Part shown: one piece after another, positions 9,552 through 20,070 of the stretch
Numbering within the stretch: position 1 is the first letter of the stretch
Layout: the number at the start of each line of letters is the position of its first letter
Notes under the pieces: generated by a model
What the model was told of the DNA's origin: nothing
The model's database searches: none
The model's input: only the letters and a program-made list of their open reading frames with translations
Translations under genes and position numbers: made by a program
From: Mesorhizobium sp. B2-7-2
GTDB lineage: Bacteria; Pseudomonadota; Alphaproteobacteria; Rhizobiales; Rhizobiaceae
DNA: 64,000 nt
Direction: 5' to 3'
Assembly (NCBI RefSeq): GCF_006440775.1
Contig: NZ_VFTZ01000008.1
Span: 186,001-250,000, forward strand

Positions 9552-10463
9552 ATGTTTTCAATCCGAAAGCTCGCCGTAGCAGCCGTCGCTCTCGGCATTG
9601 CGACGGCCTCGGCCAGCGCCCAGGTGGTCGTCTCCTCGAAGATCGATACCGAAGGCGGGGTGCTGGGCAACATCATCCAGCTCGTGCTCAACGCCAACAA
9701 CATCAAGACGACCGACCGCATCCAGCTCGGCGCGACGCCCGTGGTGCGCAAGGCGATCACCGCCGGCGAGATCGACATCTATCCCGAATATACCGGCAAT
9801 GCCGCCTTCTTCTTTCAGAAGGCCGACGATCCGGTCTGGAAGGACGCCGCCAAGGCCTACGAAACCGCCAAGAAGCTCGACTATGACGCCAACAAGATTG
9901 TCTGGCTGTCGCCGTCGCCGGCCAACAACACCTGGGCGATCGCGCTGCGCAAGGAAGTGGCCGACGAGAACAAGCTCGTCACCTTGACCGACTTCGGCAA
10001 ATACGTCGCGGGGGGCGGCAAGGTTGTGCTGGCGGCCTCCGCCGAGTTCGTCAATTCGGCGGCGGCGCTCCCGGCCTTCCAGACGACATACGGCTTCACG
10101 CTGAAGCCGGACCAGCTGATCACGCTCTCCGGTGGCGATACCGCCGCGACCATCGCAGCCGCCGCCAACCAGACCAACGGCGCCAATGCCGCCATGGTCT
10201 ACGGTACCGATGGCGGCATCCAGCCTTCCGGCCTCGTCGTGCTCGAGGACGACAAGGCTGTGCAGCCCGTCTATCAGCCCGCACCGATCATCCGCGAACA
10301 GGTCCTGAAGCAGCATCCCGAAATCGAGGCGCTGCTGAAGCCGGTCTTCGCCAAGCTCGATCTCGTCACGTTGCAGGAGCTCAACGGCCGCGTTCAGCTG
10401 GGCGGCGAGCCGGCGAAGGGCGTGGCGGAAGACTTTTTGAAGAAAAACGGGTTTTTGAAGTAG
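9552..10463 (+). CDS. osmF: Osmoprotectant ABC transporter substrate-binding protein (YehZ/OsmF type)
   Basis: The ATG at 9552 starts a 303-residue protein with a signal peptide (MFSIRKLAVAAVALG...SASAQ). The mature part is a type II periplasmic binding protein of the glycine betaine/choline group (IYPEYTGNAAFFF, GGDTAATIAAAANQ, DDKAVQPVYQPAPIIRE). It is followed by permease, ATPase and second permease genes in the E. coli yehZYXW order, so a compatible-solute role is likely. The YehZ group is known for low affinity to glycine betaine, so the true ligand may be another compound. Confidence 0.88.
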   Translation: MFSIRKLAVAAVALGIATASASAQVVVSSKIDTEGGVLGNIIQLVLNANNIKTTDRIQLGATPVVRKAITAGEIDIYPEYTGNAAFFFQKADDPVWKDAAKAYETAKKLDYDANKIVWLSPSPANNTWAIALRKEVADENKLVTLTDFGKYVAGGGKVVLAASAEFVNSAAALPAFQTTYGFTLKPDQLITLSGGDTAATIAAAANQTNGANAAMVYGTDGGIQPSGLVVLEDDKAVQPVYQPAPIIREQVLKQHPEIEALLKPVFAKLDLVTLQELNGRVQLGGEPAKGVAEDFLKKNGFLK

Positions 10464-10498
10464 ATAAGCCTTGTCTTGAAAAGCGAGAGGCCGGTGCA

Positions 10499-10662
10499 AG
10501 GCGCCCCCCTCTGTCCTGCCGGACATCTCCCCCTCAAGGGGGGAGATTGGCAGTTGCTGCGCCTCGCTCCCTTCTCCGGCCTTGGTGATTGGCGAAGGCC
10601 CACGCGACATCTGATCTCCCCCCTAGAGGGGGAGATGGCCGGTAGGCCAGAGGGGGGCGCCT
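10499..10662. repeat. Inverted pair of about 52-bp GC-rich palindromic repeats
   Basis: Arm 10499-10550 and arm 10611-10662 are reverse complements over most of their length, both containing GGCGCCCCCCTCTG and a nested CATCTCCCCCT...AGGGGGGAGAT hairpin. Together they fill the osmF-yehY gap. A closely similar inverted pair lies inside the E2 coding region at 29548-29679, so this is a dispersed family. Confidence 0.85.
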
Positions 10663-10678
10663 CGCGCAAACGCGCGTC

Positions 10679-11842
10679 ATGACCATCCGCCTCGACAAGC
10701 TCGGCGTCGTCATTGCCGCGATCGTGGCCTATGCCGCGTTCCTTGCCCCGTTCGCCACGTTCCGTGCCAACCGTATCGTGCCCGGGCAGGCGCGCTCGAT
10801 CCTCGAAGCGCTGCCGTCCACGCTTGGCATGCTATTGCTGGCGATAGTGATAGCGGCCGCGATCGTCGCCCTGCTCAGGACGCCGCTTGTGCTCAGGCTG
10901 ATCGCCGGCGTCGTGGCGCTGGTCGCGCTATCGGTCCTTATCGGCGTTGCCGGCGGTTTTCTGACGCCCGCCGGCAACACCTTCGCTCGCGTCTCGCCAG
11001 CCTCCGGTTTCTGGCTGCTGATCTTTGCCTTCACCTTGCTTCTCGCCGATGTGCTGACCAGGCTGAACCTGTCGCCCGGGGCGCGCGTCGGCGTGCTCGT
11101 GCTGGCCGCTTTAGCCATTGCCGCGTTGCTCGTTTCGGGACGTTGGGACAGTCTTTCCATCCTCAAGGAATACGCCAGCCGCGCCGACAGTTTCTGGGCC
11201 GAAGCTTCCAAGCACGTCACGCTGGCGCTTGGCTCGCTGGCCGGCGCGGTGATCGTCGGCATTCCGCTCGGCATCTTGTGCCATCGCGTCGAGAAGTTGC
11301 GGGCAGGGGTGCTCAATGTGCTCAACATCATCCAGACCATTCCGTCGATCGCGCTCTTCGGTTTGCTGATCGCGCCGCTCGGCTGGGTCGCCGTGCATGT
11401 GCCGGGTGCCGCCGCGGTCGGCATCAGGGGTATCGGCACCGCGCCGGCTTTTGTTGCCCTCTTCCTATATTCCCTCCTGCCGGTGGTGGCCAACACCGTG
11501 GTCGGACTCGCCGGCGTGCCACGCGCCGCCAACGACGCCGCGCGCGGTATGGGCATGACCGATCGCCAGCGCCTCTTCGACGTCGAGTTCCCGCTCGCCT
11601 TTCCGGTGATCCTGACCGGCATCCGCATCGTGCTTGTGCAGAATATCGGGCTTGCCACTATCGCCGCGCTGATCGGCGGCGGCGGCTTCGGGGTGTTCGT
11701 TTTCCAGGGTGTCGGCCAGACGGCGATGGATCTGGTGCTGCTCGGCGCGCTGCCGACCGTGGCGCTGGCCTTTGCTGCGGCGATCATCCTCGACGCCGTC
11801 ATCGAGATGACCGCCACCAAGCGCAGGGTTGAAACGGCATGA
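10679..11842 (+). CDS. yehY: Osmoprotectant ABC transporter permease (YehY type)
   Basis: The 387-residue length matches YehY, with an extra set of N-terminal membrane segments before the transport domain. The ABC permease core (residues about 170-370) contains the ATPase-contact motif around GVPRAANDAARGMGMTDRQRL. It starts 17 bases after the palindromic repeat pair, and its stop overlaps the ATPase start (ATGA at 11839). It forms the membrane channel together with YehW. Confidence 0.9.
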   Translation: MTIRLDKLGVVIAAIVAYAAFLAPFATFRANRIVPGQARSILEALPSTLGMLLLAIVIAAAIVALLRTPLVLRLIAGVVALVALSVLIGVAGGFLTPAGNTFARVSPASGFWLLIFAFTLLLADVLTRLNLSPGARVGVLVLAALAIAALLVSGRWDSLSILKEYASRADSFWAEASKHVTLALGSLAGAVIVGIPLGILCHRVEKLRAGVLNVLNIIQTIPSIALFGLLIAPLGWVAVHVPGAAAVGIRGIGTAPAFVALFLYSLLPVVANTVVGLAGVPRAANDAARGMGMTDRQRLFDVEFPLAFPVILTGIRIVLVQNIGLATIAALIGGGGFGVFVFQGVGQTAMDLVLLGALPTVALAFAAAIILDAVIEMTATKRRVETA

Positions 11843-12777
11843 TCGAGATCGAAGGCATCACCAAGCGCTATGACGAGACGACAGTAGTCGATAATGTTTC
11901 GATGGTTATCGAGCCTCGAACCATCGCGACCATTGTCGGCACGTCGGGATCCGGCAAGACGACGCTGCTCAGGATGATCAACCGGCTGGTCGAGCCGAGC
12001 GCCGGCGTCGTCAAGCTCGACGGCGCCGACAACCGCTCGGTGCCCGGCTATCAGCTGCGCCGCAGCATCGGCTACGCCATCCAGGGCCACGGCCTGTTTC
12101 CGCATCGCACGGTGGCGCAGAATATCGCCACCGTGCCGTTGCTGCTCGGCTGGGACAGGGATCGCATCAAGGCCCGTGTCGACGAGTTGATGACGCTCTA
12201 CCAGCTAGACCCCCAAGCCTATGGCCCGCGTTACCCGCACGAGCTTTCCGGCGGCCAGCAGCAGCGCGTCGGCGTCGCCCGCGCTTTAGCCGCCGAGCCC
12301 AACGTGCTTTTGATGGATGAACCCTTCGGCGCGCTGGACCCGATCATCCGCACCAAGGCGCAGGAGGATCTGCTGGCGATCCAGAAGCGCTTCGGCACCA
12401 CCATCATCCTCGTCACCCACGACATGGAAGAAGCCGTGCATCTGGGCGACAAGATCGCCGTGATGGATGCGGGCAAGCTGGTGCAATACGCAAGACCGGC
12501 GGAGATTCTGGCCAGACCGGCAAACGGCTTTGTCGAGACACTGGTCGGCGCCAGCGAAAGGCCGTTCCGGCTGCTGTCGCTCGGGCCTGTGCGCGATGCG
12601 GTGGAGCCGGGCGGTGCCGAAGGCGAGGCGATCCCCGGCGAAGCCACGCAGCGCGACGCCCTGGCCGAGCTCTTGTGGTCGGGCCGCCCGGCGCTGCCGG
12701 TGAAAGGAGCCGACGGCAAGTTGCTCGGCCGCGTCACCGTCGAAGGCCTGGTCAAACGCGCGGCGAGGCCGCAATGA
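11839..12777 (+). CDS. yehX: Osmoprotectant ABC transporter ATP-binding protein (YehX type)
   Basis: A 312-residue ABC ATPase with Walker A GTSGSGKTT (residue 34 on), signature LSGGQQQR, Walker B NVLLMDEPFGALD and switch histidine in ILVTHDMEEA. The C-terminal region after residue 235 is a short regulatory extension that resembles a reduced CBS-like domain, as in OpuCA and YehX. Start and stop overlap both neighbours by four bases, so translation is coupled throughout. Confidence 0.94.
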   Translation: MIEIEGITKRYDETTVVDNVSMVIEPRTIATIVGTSGSGKTTLLRMINRLVEPSAGVVKLDGADNRSVPGYQLRRSIGYAIQGHGLFPHRTVAQNIATVPLLLGWDRDRIKARVDELMTLYQLDPQAYGPRYPHELSGGQQQRVGVARALAAEPNVLLMDEPFGALDPIIRTKAQEDLLAIQKRFGTTIILVTHDMEEAVHLGDKIAVMDAGKLVQYARPAEILARPANGFVETLVGASERPFRLLSLGPVRDAVEPGGAEGEAIPGEATQRDALAELLWSGRPALPVKGADGKLLGRVTVEGLVKRAARPQ

Positions 12778-13523
12778 AAGCCTGGCTGCCCGCGCTGCTG
12801 AGGATGGCTGTTCTCTTGCTGCTGGCGGTCTTCATCATCAGCCCGAACTGGTTCGAGCCGCTGCTGAAACCGCTGACCGAGAATGGCGCGCCGGCGATCT
12901 ACAACCAGGGCAGCCTGCTGACGCTGACGTTGCAGCATCTGCGGATCGTGCTGATGGCGACGGTGGCGGCGACGATCGTGGCCGTGGCTTTAGCCATCCT
13001 GGTCACCAGGCCGGCAGGCGCCGAGTTCCTGCCCTTGTCGCGCAGCCTGGTCAATATCGGCCAGACTTTCCCGCCGGTTGCGGTGCTGGCGCTTGCCGTG
13101 CCGGCCGTCGGCTTCGGCGAGAAGCCGACGCTGATCGCGCTCTTCCTCTACGGCTTGCTGCCGATCTTCGAGAATGCGCTGACGGCGCTCACCACGCTGC
13201 CCGGCAACGTGATGGAAGCGGCGCGCGGCGCAGGCATGACCGGCTGGCAAAGGCTGATGAAGGTCGAGCTGCCGCTGAGCGCCCCGGTGATCCTCGGCGG
13301 CATCCGGCTCTCGGTGGTCATCAGCCTCGCCACGGCAACCATCGGCTCGACGGTTGCCGCCAAGACGCTCGGCGAGGTGATAATCGCCGGCCTAATCTCG
13401 AACAACCTTGCCTTCGTGCTGCAGGGCGGCCTGATTGTCGCGGCGCTTGCAGTGCTGATCTATGACGGCCTGTCGGCGATCGAACGCTACGCCGCGCGGC
13501 GTATGGGGCAGGGGGCGGAGTAG
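12774..13523 (+). CDS. yehW: Osmoprotectant ABC transporter permease (YehW type)
   Basis: The ATG at 12774 overlaps the ATPase stop. The 249-residue, six-segment permease carries the EAA-like loop ARGAGMTGWQRLMKVELPLSAP. It completes the importer; the length matches YehW (about 243). A longer frame from 12675 lies inside the ATPase gene and is not used. Confidence 0.92.
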   Translation: MKAWLPALLRMAVLLLLAVFIISPNWFEPLLKPLTENGAPAIYNQGSLLTLTLQHLRIVLMATVAATIVAVALAILVTRPAGAEFLPLSRSLVNIGQTFPPVAVLALAVPAVGFGEKPTLIALFLYGLLPIFENALTALTTLPGNVMEAARGAGMTGWQRLMKVELPLSAPVILGGIRLSVVISLATATIGSTVAAKTLGEVIIAGLISNNLAFVLQGGLIVAALAVLIYDGLSAIERYAARRMGQGAE

Positions 13524-13528
13524 CGCCC

Positions 13529-13734
13529 TCAAACGTCGTTTTCGTCGATTTGCGCCATCTTCACAAGATGGCGCAGGAGGCCGGTTTTGAGAGGCTTGTT
13601 GCCATGGATCGGAATGGAGAGACGTACGATACTTTCCTCCTTCCATAGATGTGATGGATCCCGGCAATGCGCAGAAGCAGCCGGCCTTGCCGCTCGACAA
13701 TACGGGCAAGGTCCTTGCCGGAAATGGACTTCAA
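13529..13734 (-). pseudogene. hicA: hicA toxin gene with frameshift
   Basis: A TTG at 13734 overlaps the hicB stop (TTGA). The first 30 codons read LKSISGKDLARIVERQG...GIHHIY, the HicA double-stranded-RNA-binding-like fold with its catalytic His. After the Tyr codon (13645-13647) the family sequence continues only in another frame, as KEESIVRLSIPIHGNKP then KTGLLRHLVKMAQIDENDV, to the stop at 13529-13531. This implies loss of one base near 13640-13645. In the original frame translation stops about 28 codons later. It could be a genuine inactivation or a sequencing error. Confidence 0.85.
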
Positions 13735-13934
13735 ACGGCGATTTCCACTATCCTGCCTGGCTCAGAAGTGAATGACGATGGCAGGTCGACAGAAAGGCAG
13801 CCCTCGATGGCCTCACGCAGGTTTGCCAGAAGCTCGTCCAAGGTTTCTCCCTGAGTCGCGCATCCGGGGATGGCCGGGACCTCAGCCCAGAATCCACCCT
13901 CCTCGGCTTCGTGGACGATAGCCTTGAATTTCAT
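13731..13934 (-). CDS. hicB: HicB-family antitoxin
   Basis: A 67-residue protein of the short HicB type: a partially degenerate RNase H-like fold (FKAIVHEAEEGGFWAEVPAI then GCATQGETLDELLANLREAI) with no C-terminal DNA-binding domain. AGGAG lies upstream of the ATG. It would neutralise HicA, but the adjacent hicA is frameshifted, so this antitoxin may be an orphan. Confidence 0.92.
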   Translation of the reverse strand: MKFKAIVHEAEEGGFWAEVPAIPGCATQGETLDELLANLREAIEGCLSVDLPSSFTSEPGRIVEIAV

Positions 13935-14294
13935 CGATTAACTCCTGTCTTGCCTGGAAGATATGCTCACAATGAGTATTTGCAAAGCGAACGCTCCAGC
14001 CCCCTCGAGGCATATGAGCGTTAGATCGCGGCGCCCGGCATCACCGGTGAGCTGGTCCGGTTTGCCGCGCTCGTTCTATTTCAATCGATCTAATTCCATG
14101 GCTGCGACAGGGCGAACGCCGGCATCATCGTCTTTTGGGCGAAAGCCGGGCAAAAACCGAACAATATCTTGACGTTCCAAGCCCTGTTTCGCATACACCC
14201 CAGCCAAGGGGTGGAATCCGCGCGCGGCATCCGTTCCCGTTCCAACGGCCCAGGGAGGGGTTCTTTTGGGCCAACAATCGAGGAAAATCCGGCA
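13935..14294. other. Intergenic region between hicB and hppA
   Basis: About 360 bases separating the divergent hicB and hppA genes, so it must hold both promoters. A TTGACG at 14171-14176 is a possible -35 element. Frames reading through from 14135 or 14169 into hppA lack ribosome sites and start upstream of the family N-terminus. No RNA gene is evident. Confidence 0.5.
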
Positions 14295-16436
<2,142 letters not shown>

Positions 16437-16457
16437 TTGCGGCGACTATTCCAGGAC

Positions 16458-16487
16458 AAAGCCCGCGGGAGCGATCCCGTGGGCTTT
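16458..16487 (+). terminator. Terminator after hppA
   Basis: A 13-bp stem (16458-16470 with 16475-16487) with a GCGA tetraloop, A-rich on the left and ending GGGCTTT on the right. It lies 22 bases after the hppA stop and between two convergent genes. Confidence 0.85.
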
Positions 16488-16521
16488 GTGTTCTCGGCAT
16501 GACATCATGCATTCCGGGTAC

Positions 16522-17511
16522 TCAACTGGCTTCCGGCCTTTCGGCGCCACGGCGATAGCGGGCCAGCAACGCGTTGGCGTCTGGTTCTCGTTCGGGCATC
16601 GGCGGCAAGCCGCGCGTCCGGCGCAACATGGCAATGAACGCGCCGCGGCGATATTGGCGACGGAAGAACCGCGCCCGCGGATGTATGCCAAGCACAGCCA
16701 GAAGCCTGCGTTTGAGATACCGGGAGCGCTTGAGGGGTGCAGGTTCCTCGGCGTTGCCGAGAATCCTGACCCGCAACGCGTCTGGCGCATCCATCGCGTC
16801 CATCAGTTCTTCCTGCTCCCGCGCCGTATCTCGCGCATAGCTGCCTTCGCGCTTGCCCGAATGCAGCATGAGCACGGTTAGATGAGGCATTGTCGCAATC
16901 ACAGCACCCTTGCGCCAGGCACGGAACAGCCAGTCCTGGGAACTCTCGCAAACGCACTGGCTGGCCGGGCGCCATGGCCCAAGCCTCGGCAGCGACGTCC
17001 GCCGGATCATTTGCGCGGAACCGAATCCGACAGTGGTGACTGGGTCATAGAAGCCGTCCCGGCCCATCCCGAGGATCATATGCCTGGAGCCTTTGCTCGC
17101 GGACGACTCGATAACTGCACCTCGGGCGATCACCACATCGGCACCGGTGGCGTCAATCCAGCCGCACATGGACGCCAGATGGTCGGGAAACCACAGATCG
17201 TCATGGTTCAAGATGGCGATGAAGCGGCCGCGGGCCCGGGCAAAGCCGATATTGTTGGGACCCGACTGCTCGCCGAAGTTCACCGGAAGATCGATATAGC
17301 AGATGCGGGCGTCTTCGAATGCAGCGACCGTGGCCGCGGTGTCAGGGCGGCACGCGTCGCCGATGACTATGGCTTCCCAGTCCTGCAGGGTCTGACCAAT
17401 GAGGCTCTTCAGCGCCTGATGCAGCACCGCCGGACGATTGTGCGTCGCTATCACGATCGAGACCAGCGGTTCGATCGGTCCGATTGGCGCGCCTTGACCG
17501 GCCTGTTCCAC
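16522..17511 (-). CDS. GT2-family glycosyltransferase
   Basis: GTG 17511 begins 1 base after the stop of the upstream cupin gene, giving 329 residues starting VEQAGQG; the longer frame to 17799 overlaps the cupin gene and is low-complexity. The GT-A domain shows VSIVIATHNRPAVLHQAL, the nucleotide-binding Asp in VIGDAC, and the metal motif NHDDLWFPDHL. A basic C-terminal tail (RSRYLKRRLL, RARFFRRQYRR) may contact membrane or acceptor. The substrate is unknown. With the coupled cupin protein it probably decorates a surface glycan. Confidence 0.88.
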   Translation of the reverse strand: MEQAGQGAPIGPIEPLVSIVIATHNRPAVLHQALKSLIGQTLQDWEAIVIGDACRPDTAATVAAFEDARICYIDLPVNFGEQSGPNNIGFARARGRFIAILNHDDLWFPDHLASMCGWIDATGADVVIARGAVIESSASKGSRHMILGMGRDGFYDPVTTVGFGSAQMIRRTSLPRLGPWRPASQCVCESSQDWLFRAWRKGAVIATMPHLTVLMLHSGKREGSYARDTAREQEELMDAMDAPDALRVRILGNAEEPAPLKRSRYLKRRLLAVLGIHPRARFFRRQYRRGAFIAMLRRTRGLPPMPEREPDANALLARYRRGAERPEAS

Positions 17512-17512
17512 A

Positions 17513-18058
17513 CTACACCAGCTTGTAGGGGATTTGTTCCGTATCGGGCGGCAGGCGCCAATGGTCGGGCGCGTCATAGGCGTAAGCCTTGTCGACGAGG
17601 TTGAGCAGCAACACTGTCTCCGGTCCGAGGGCGACGACACCGTGCCAGACGCCCGGCGGAATGGTGACGATTGCCGGTCGCGAGGCGCCGACGATCTTGT
17701 GCCAGACCGTGCCGAAACTGGGCGAGGCCTTGCGCCCGTCGAAAAGCGATATCCGCACGCTGCCGGCGCAGCAGAACAGGCGGTCGAGAGTCGCCGCATG
17801 TGCGTGCCAGCCCGTCACCGCGCCCGGATACATGGTGCGCTGAAACACTTGCCCGACCGGCGATTGATCGAGAGCCCATTCCTCGCGAAAGATCTCGGTC
17901 AGGTAGCCGTTGGAAGTCGCGACGGGTCTGATTTCCTTGAATGCGACGCCCTCGATCGGCGGCGCATCGACGGCAAGCCAGTCCGGCGTCACCGTCTGTT
18001 GGTCAGGCGTGCCGGTCGCCATCCAGCCCTGCGGTACCGCACGATCGTCGTTGCTCAT
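17513..18058 (-). CDS. RmlC-like cupin (sugar epimerase/isomerase related)
   Basis: Start taken at ATG 18058 after a GGGGGG ribosome site; a TTG at 18082 is the alternative. The 181-residue protein has a single cupin barrel with TGWHAHAATLDRLFCCAGSV and the second motif VTIPPGVWHGVVAL, in the style of dTDP-4-dehydrorhamnose 3,5-epimerase. The context with a glycosyltransferase supports a role in making or handling an activated sugar. The exact reaction is not assignable. Confidence 0.8.
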   Translation of the reverse strand: MSNDDRAVPQGWMATGTPDQQTVTPDWLAVDAPPIEGVAFKEIRPVATSNGYLTEIFREEWALDQSPVGQVFQRTMYPGAVTGWHAHAATLDRLFCCAGSVRISLFDGRKASPSFGTVWHKIVGASRPAIVTIPPGVWHGVVALGPETVLLLNLVDKAYAYDAPDHWRLPPDTEQIPYKLV

Positions 18059-18196
18059 ATCCAGCCCCCCGGAAATCGCCAAAGCGTCATACGTGGCTAT
18101 GCGAGCATAGGCAAGCGCAGTCGGACGGTCGCCGGCAGGCGACGAAAGACCGTCAATCGAAGTCTTTCGTTCAGTCAGGTAGCCGGGCGAGCGAAC

Positions 18197-18724
18197 TCAG
18201 GGCGTACCGCCGCTACCGCCGCCGGGAATGCCGGGCGCCAGCTTGCTGGCGCCGCTGATGACCTGGCTCAGGAAGTTCTGGTCCTTGCCGCCGGTCGGCG
18301 TCGTCCGCGATATGAAGTCGAAGACCTTGCCGTCCTTGAGACCGTAATTGGCGATCTGGGTAACGCGACCGTCAGCGCCGAAATAGACCGCCAGCACGTG
18401 CTGGTCGACGATGCGCGGGTTATCGAAGGCGACGTAGCGCTTGCGCGTTTGCGAGATGTAGTAGAAAGCCTCGTTGTCGAAGGTCGCCGTCGTCGACGGC
18501 GTGCCCAGCGCCAGAAGCACCTGCTCGCGGCTCGATCCGACCGGCACCGAATCGATCGCCTGCTGGTCGATGACGTAGCCTTTCGTCAGCGTCTCGCTCG
18601 GATGGAGATCTCCGAACATCTTGGACGAATTGCAGGCGGAAAGCGCTGACACCATTACCAGCAGCGAAGCCGCGCCCACTGGGGCGGGCGCAAAGAACGA
18701 CTTGAATTTCAGCGCACCCAACAA
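18197..18724 (-). CDS. bamE: BamE/SmpA-like outer-membrane lipoprotein
   Basis: No ATG opens this frame. A TTG at about 18724, just after GGAG, is the best start and leads into a signal sequence ending in a lipobox LSAC. The BamE fold follows (GYVIDQQAIDSVPVGSSREQ, LLALGTPSTT, FYYISQTRKRYVAF). BamE is a small lipoprotein of the outer-membrane beta-barrel assembly complex. The glycine-rich tail (GIPGGGSGGTP) is typical of rhizobial members. The start could be one codon either way. It is divergent from the chaperone gene at 18839. Confidence 0.85.
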   Translation of the reverse strand: MLGALKFKSFFAPAPVGAASLLVMVSALSACNSSKMFGDLHPSETLTKGYVIDQQAIDSVPVGSSREQVLLALGTPSTTATFDNEAFYYISQTRKRYVAFDNPRIVDQHVLAVYFGADGRVTQIANYGLKDGKVFDFISRTTPTGGKDQNFLSQVISGASKLAPGIPGGGSGGTP

Positions 18725-18838
18725 CAATTCTCCATCACATCCCCGCAACTTGCGCTGGGCCGCAAAACCGGTAAACCAGCTTGCATGCCGATGCAACAAG
18801 GCCAAATCAAACAACAGGTCCCCGGGAGACCGCCCTCA

Positions 18839-19381
18839 ATGTTCCAGCGCCTTTTTGGCCGCGAACGCAATGCCAACCGCGCTATCACCGACGCGCTCTA
18901 CGCACAAATCGTGGCGGCGGCGCGGCAAACGGTGTTTTATTCCGACTGGAATGTGCCGGATACGCCGCTCGGCCGCTTCGAGATGCTGTCGCTGCATATG
19001 TATCTCGTCCAGCACCGGCTGCATGGCGGGCAAGGCGTGGCCGCCGAGGTCGCGCAAGTGCTGATCGACGAGTTCTTCCTCGATGTCGAGCATTCGCTGC
19101 GCGAACTTGGCATCGGCGATGTCGGCGTGCCCAAACGCATGAAGAAGCTGGCAAAGATGTTTTATGGCCGTACGGCTGCCTATGACGAAGCGCTCAAGGA
19201 AGACGATCGGGTGGCGCTTGCGGCGGCGCTCGCCCGCAACGTCAGGCCGGACTCCGGCCCCTGGCCGCAGGCGCCGCTGCTGGCGGACTATGTCTGCGAG
19301 GCCTCGCACAAACTTGCCGCCCAGCCGACCGAATCGATCGCCGCCGGCATCGCCGCGTTTCCGGCGGCCGGGGCAGCGTGA
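18839..19381 (+). CDS. Ubiquinol-cytochrome c chaperone family protein
   Basis: Start at ATG 18839 (GGGAG upstream) gives 180 residues beginning MFQRLFGRERNAN. The core matches the CBP3-like family: YAQIVAAARQTVFYSDWNVPDT, EMLSLHMYLVQHRL and DVGVPKRMKKLAKMFYGR. Mitochondrial Cbp3 helps cytochrome b synthesis and complex III assembly; the bacterial role is less defined. It precedes the DUF177 gene and overlaps the upstream region of its alternative GTG start. Confidence 0.9.
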   Translation: MFQRLFGRERNANRAITDALYAQIVAAARQTVFYSDWNVPDTPLGRFEMLSLHMYLVQHRLHGGQGVAAEVAQVLIDEFFLDVEHSLRELGIGDVGVPKRMKKLAKMFYGRTAAYDEALKEDDRVALAAALARNVRPDSGPWPQAPLLADYVCEASHKLAAQPTESIAAGIAAFPAAGAA

Positions 19382-19392
19382 AGGAGGCCGGC

Positions 19393-19941
19393 ATGAAAGA
19401 CGCCGAATTGCGCAGCCCGGTATCCTTCGTCGCCAATGTCGCGCGCCTGCCGCAAAAGGGCCTGCCTGTCCTTGTCGAGGCCGATGAGCGCCAGCGCGAG
19501 GCGCTTGCCGCCGCATATGACCTGCTTTCGGTCGAGAGCTATCGCGCCGAACTGCTTGTGGCCCCCTGGAAGCGCAATGGCGTCAAGGTCACCGGTCGCG
19601 TCGCGGCCGACATCACGCAAGCCTGCATCGTCACCCTGGATCCGGTCGCCGCGCATATCGACGAGCCCGTCGAGGCGCTGTTTCTGCCCGAGCAGTCGAA
19701 GCTTGGGCGCGAAGGTTTCGAAGGCGGCGGCGAGATCGTCCTCGACGCCGACGGACCGGACAGTCCGGAGACATTTTCCGGCGACACCATCGACGTCGGC
19801 GGGCTGGCCGAACAGTTTTTCGGTCTGGCTATCGACCCTTATCCGCGCAAGTCGGGAGCCTCGCTCGACGTCGCCGGCGACGATCAGACCGAGGAAAGCG
19901 AATTCCAGAAAAAGCTGCGTTCGCTGCTTGGAAAATCCTGA
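19393..19941 (+). CDS. DUF177 (YceD-like) protein
   Basis: AAGGAGG at 19381-19387 sits 5 bases before the ATG at 19393, deciding the start over GTG 19378. The 182-residue acidic protein carries the DUF177 core (GRVAADITQACIVTLDPV, VEALFLPE, DTIDVGGLAEQFFGLAIDPYPR). In E. coli and plants relatives affect 23S rRNA accumulation or processing. In alphaproteobacteria it commonly sits just before plsX, as here. Confidence 0.92.
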   Translation: MKDAELRSPVSFVANVARLPQKGLPVLVEADERQREALAAAYDLLSVESYRAELLVAPWKRNGVKVTGRVAADITQACIVTLDPVAAHIDEPVEALFLPEQSKLGREGFEGGGEIVLDADGPDSPETFSGDTIDVGGLAEQFFGLAIDPYPRKSGASLDVAGDDQTEESEFQKKLRSLLGKS

Positions 19942-20070
19942 GGTGGTCCGGATTTTGGAAAAGTTGGTTGTGCGCAGGCGCAAAACCGTTATTTTCGCCG
20001 AACCTTCGCGAGGCCCCTTACCTCGGCAGGCGTCCGCCGCAAGCCAGGCAAACCGTGAGAAAAGCATTAC

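Noticed and set aside
16882-18649. Plus-strand frames over the glycosyltransferase and cupin genes
   Set aside because: They are antisense shadows; the minus-strand frames carry clear family motifs.
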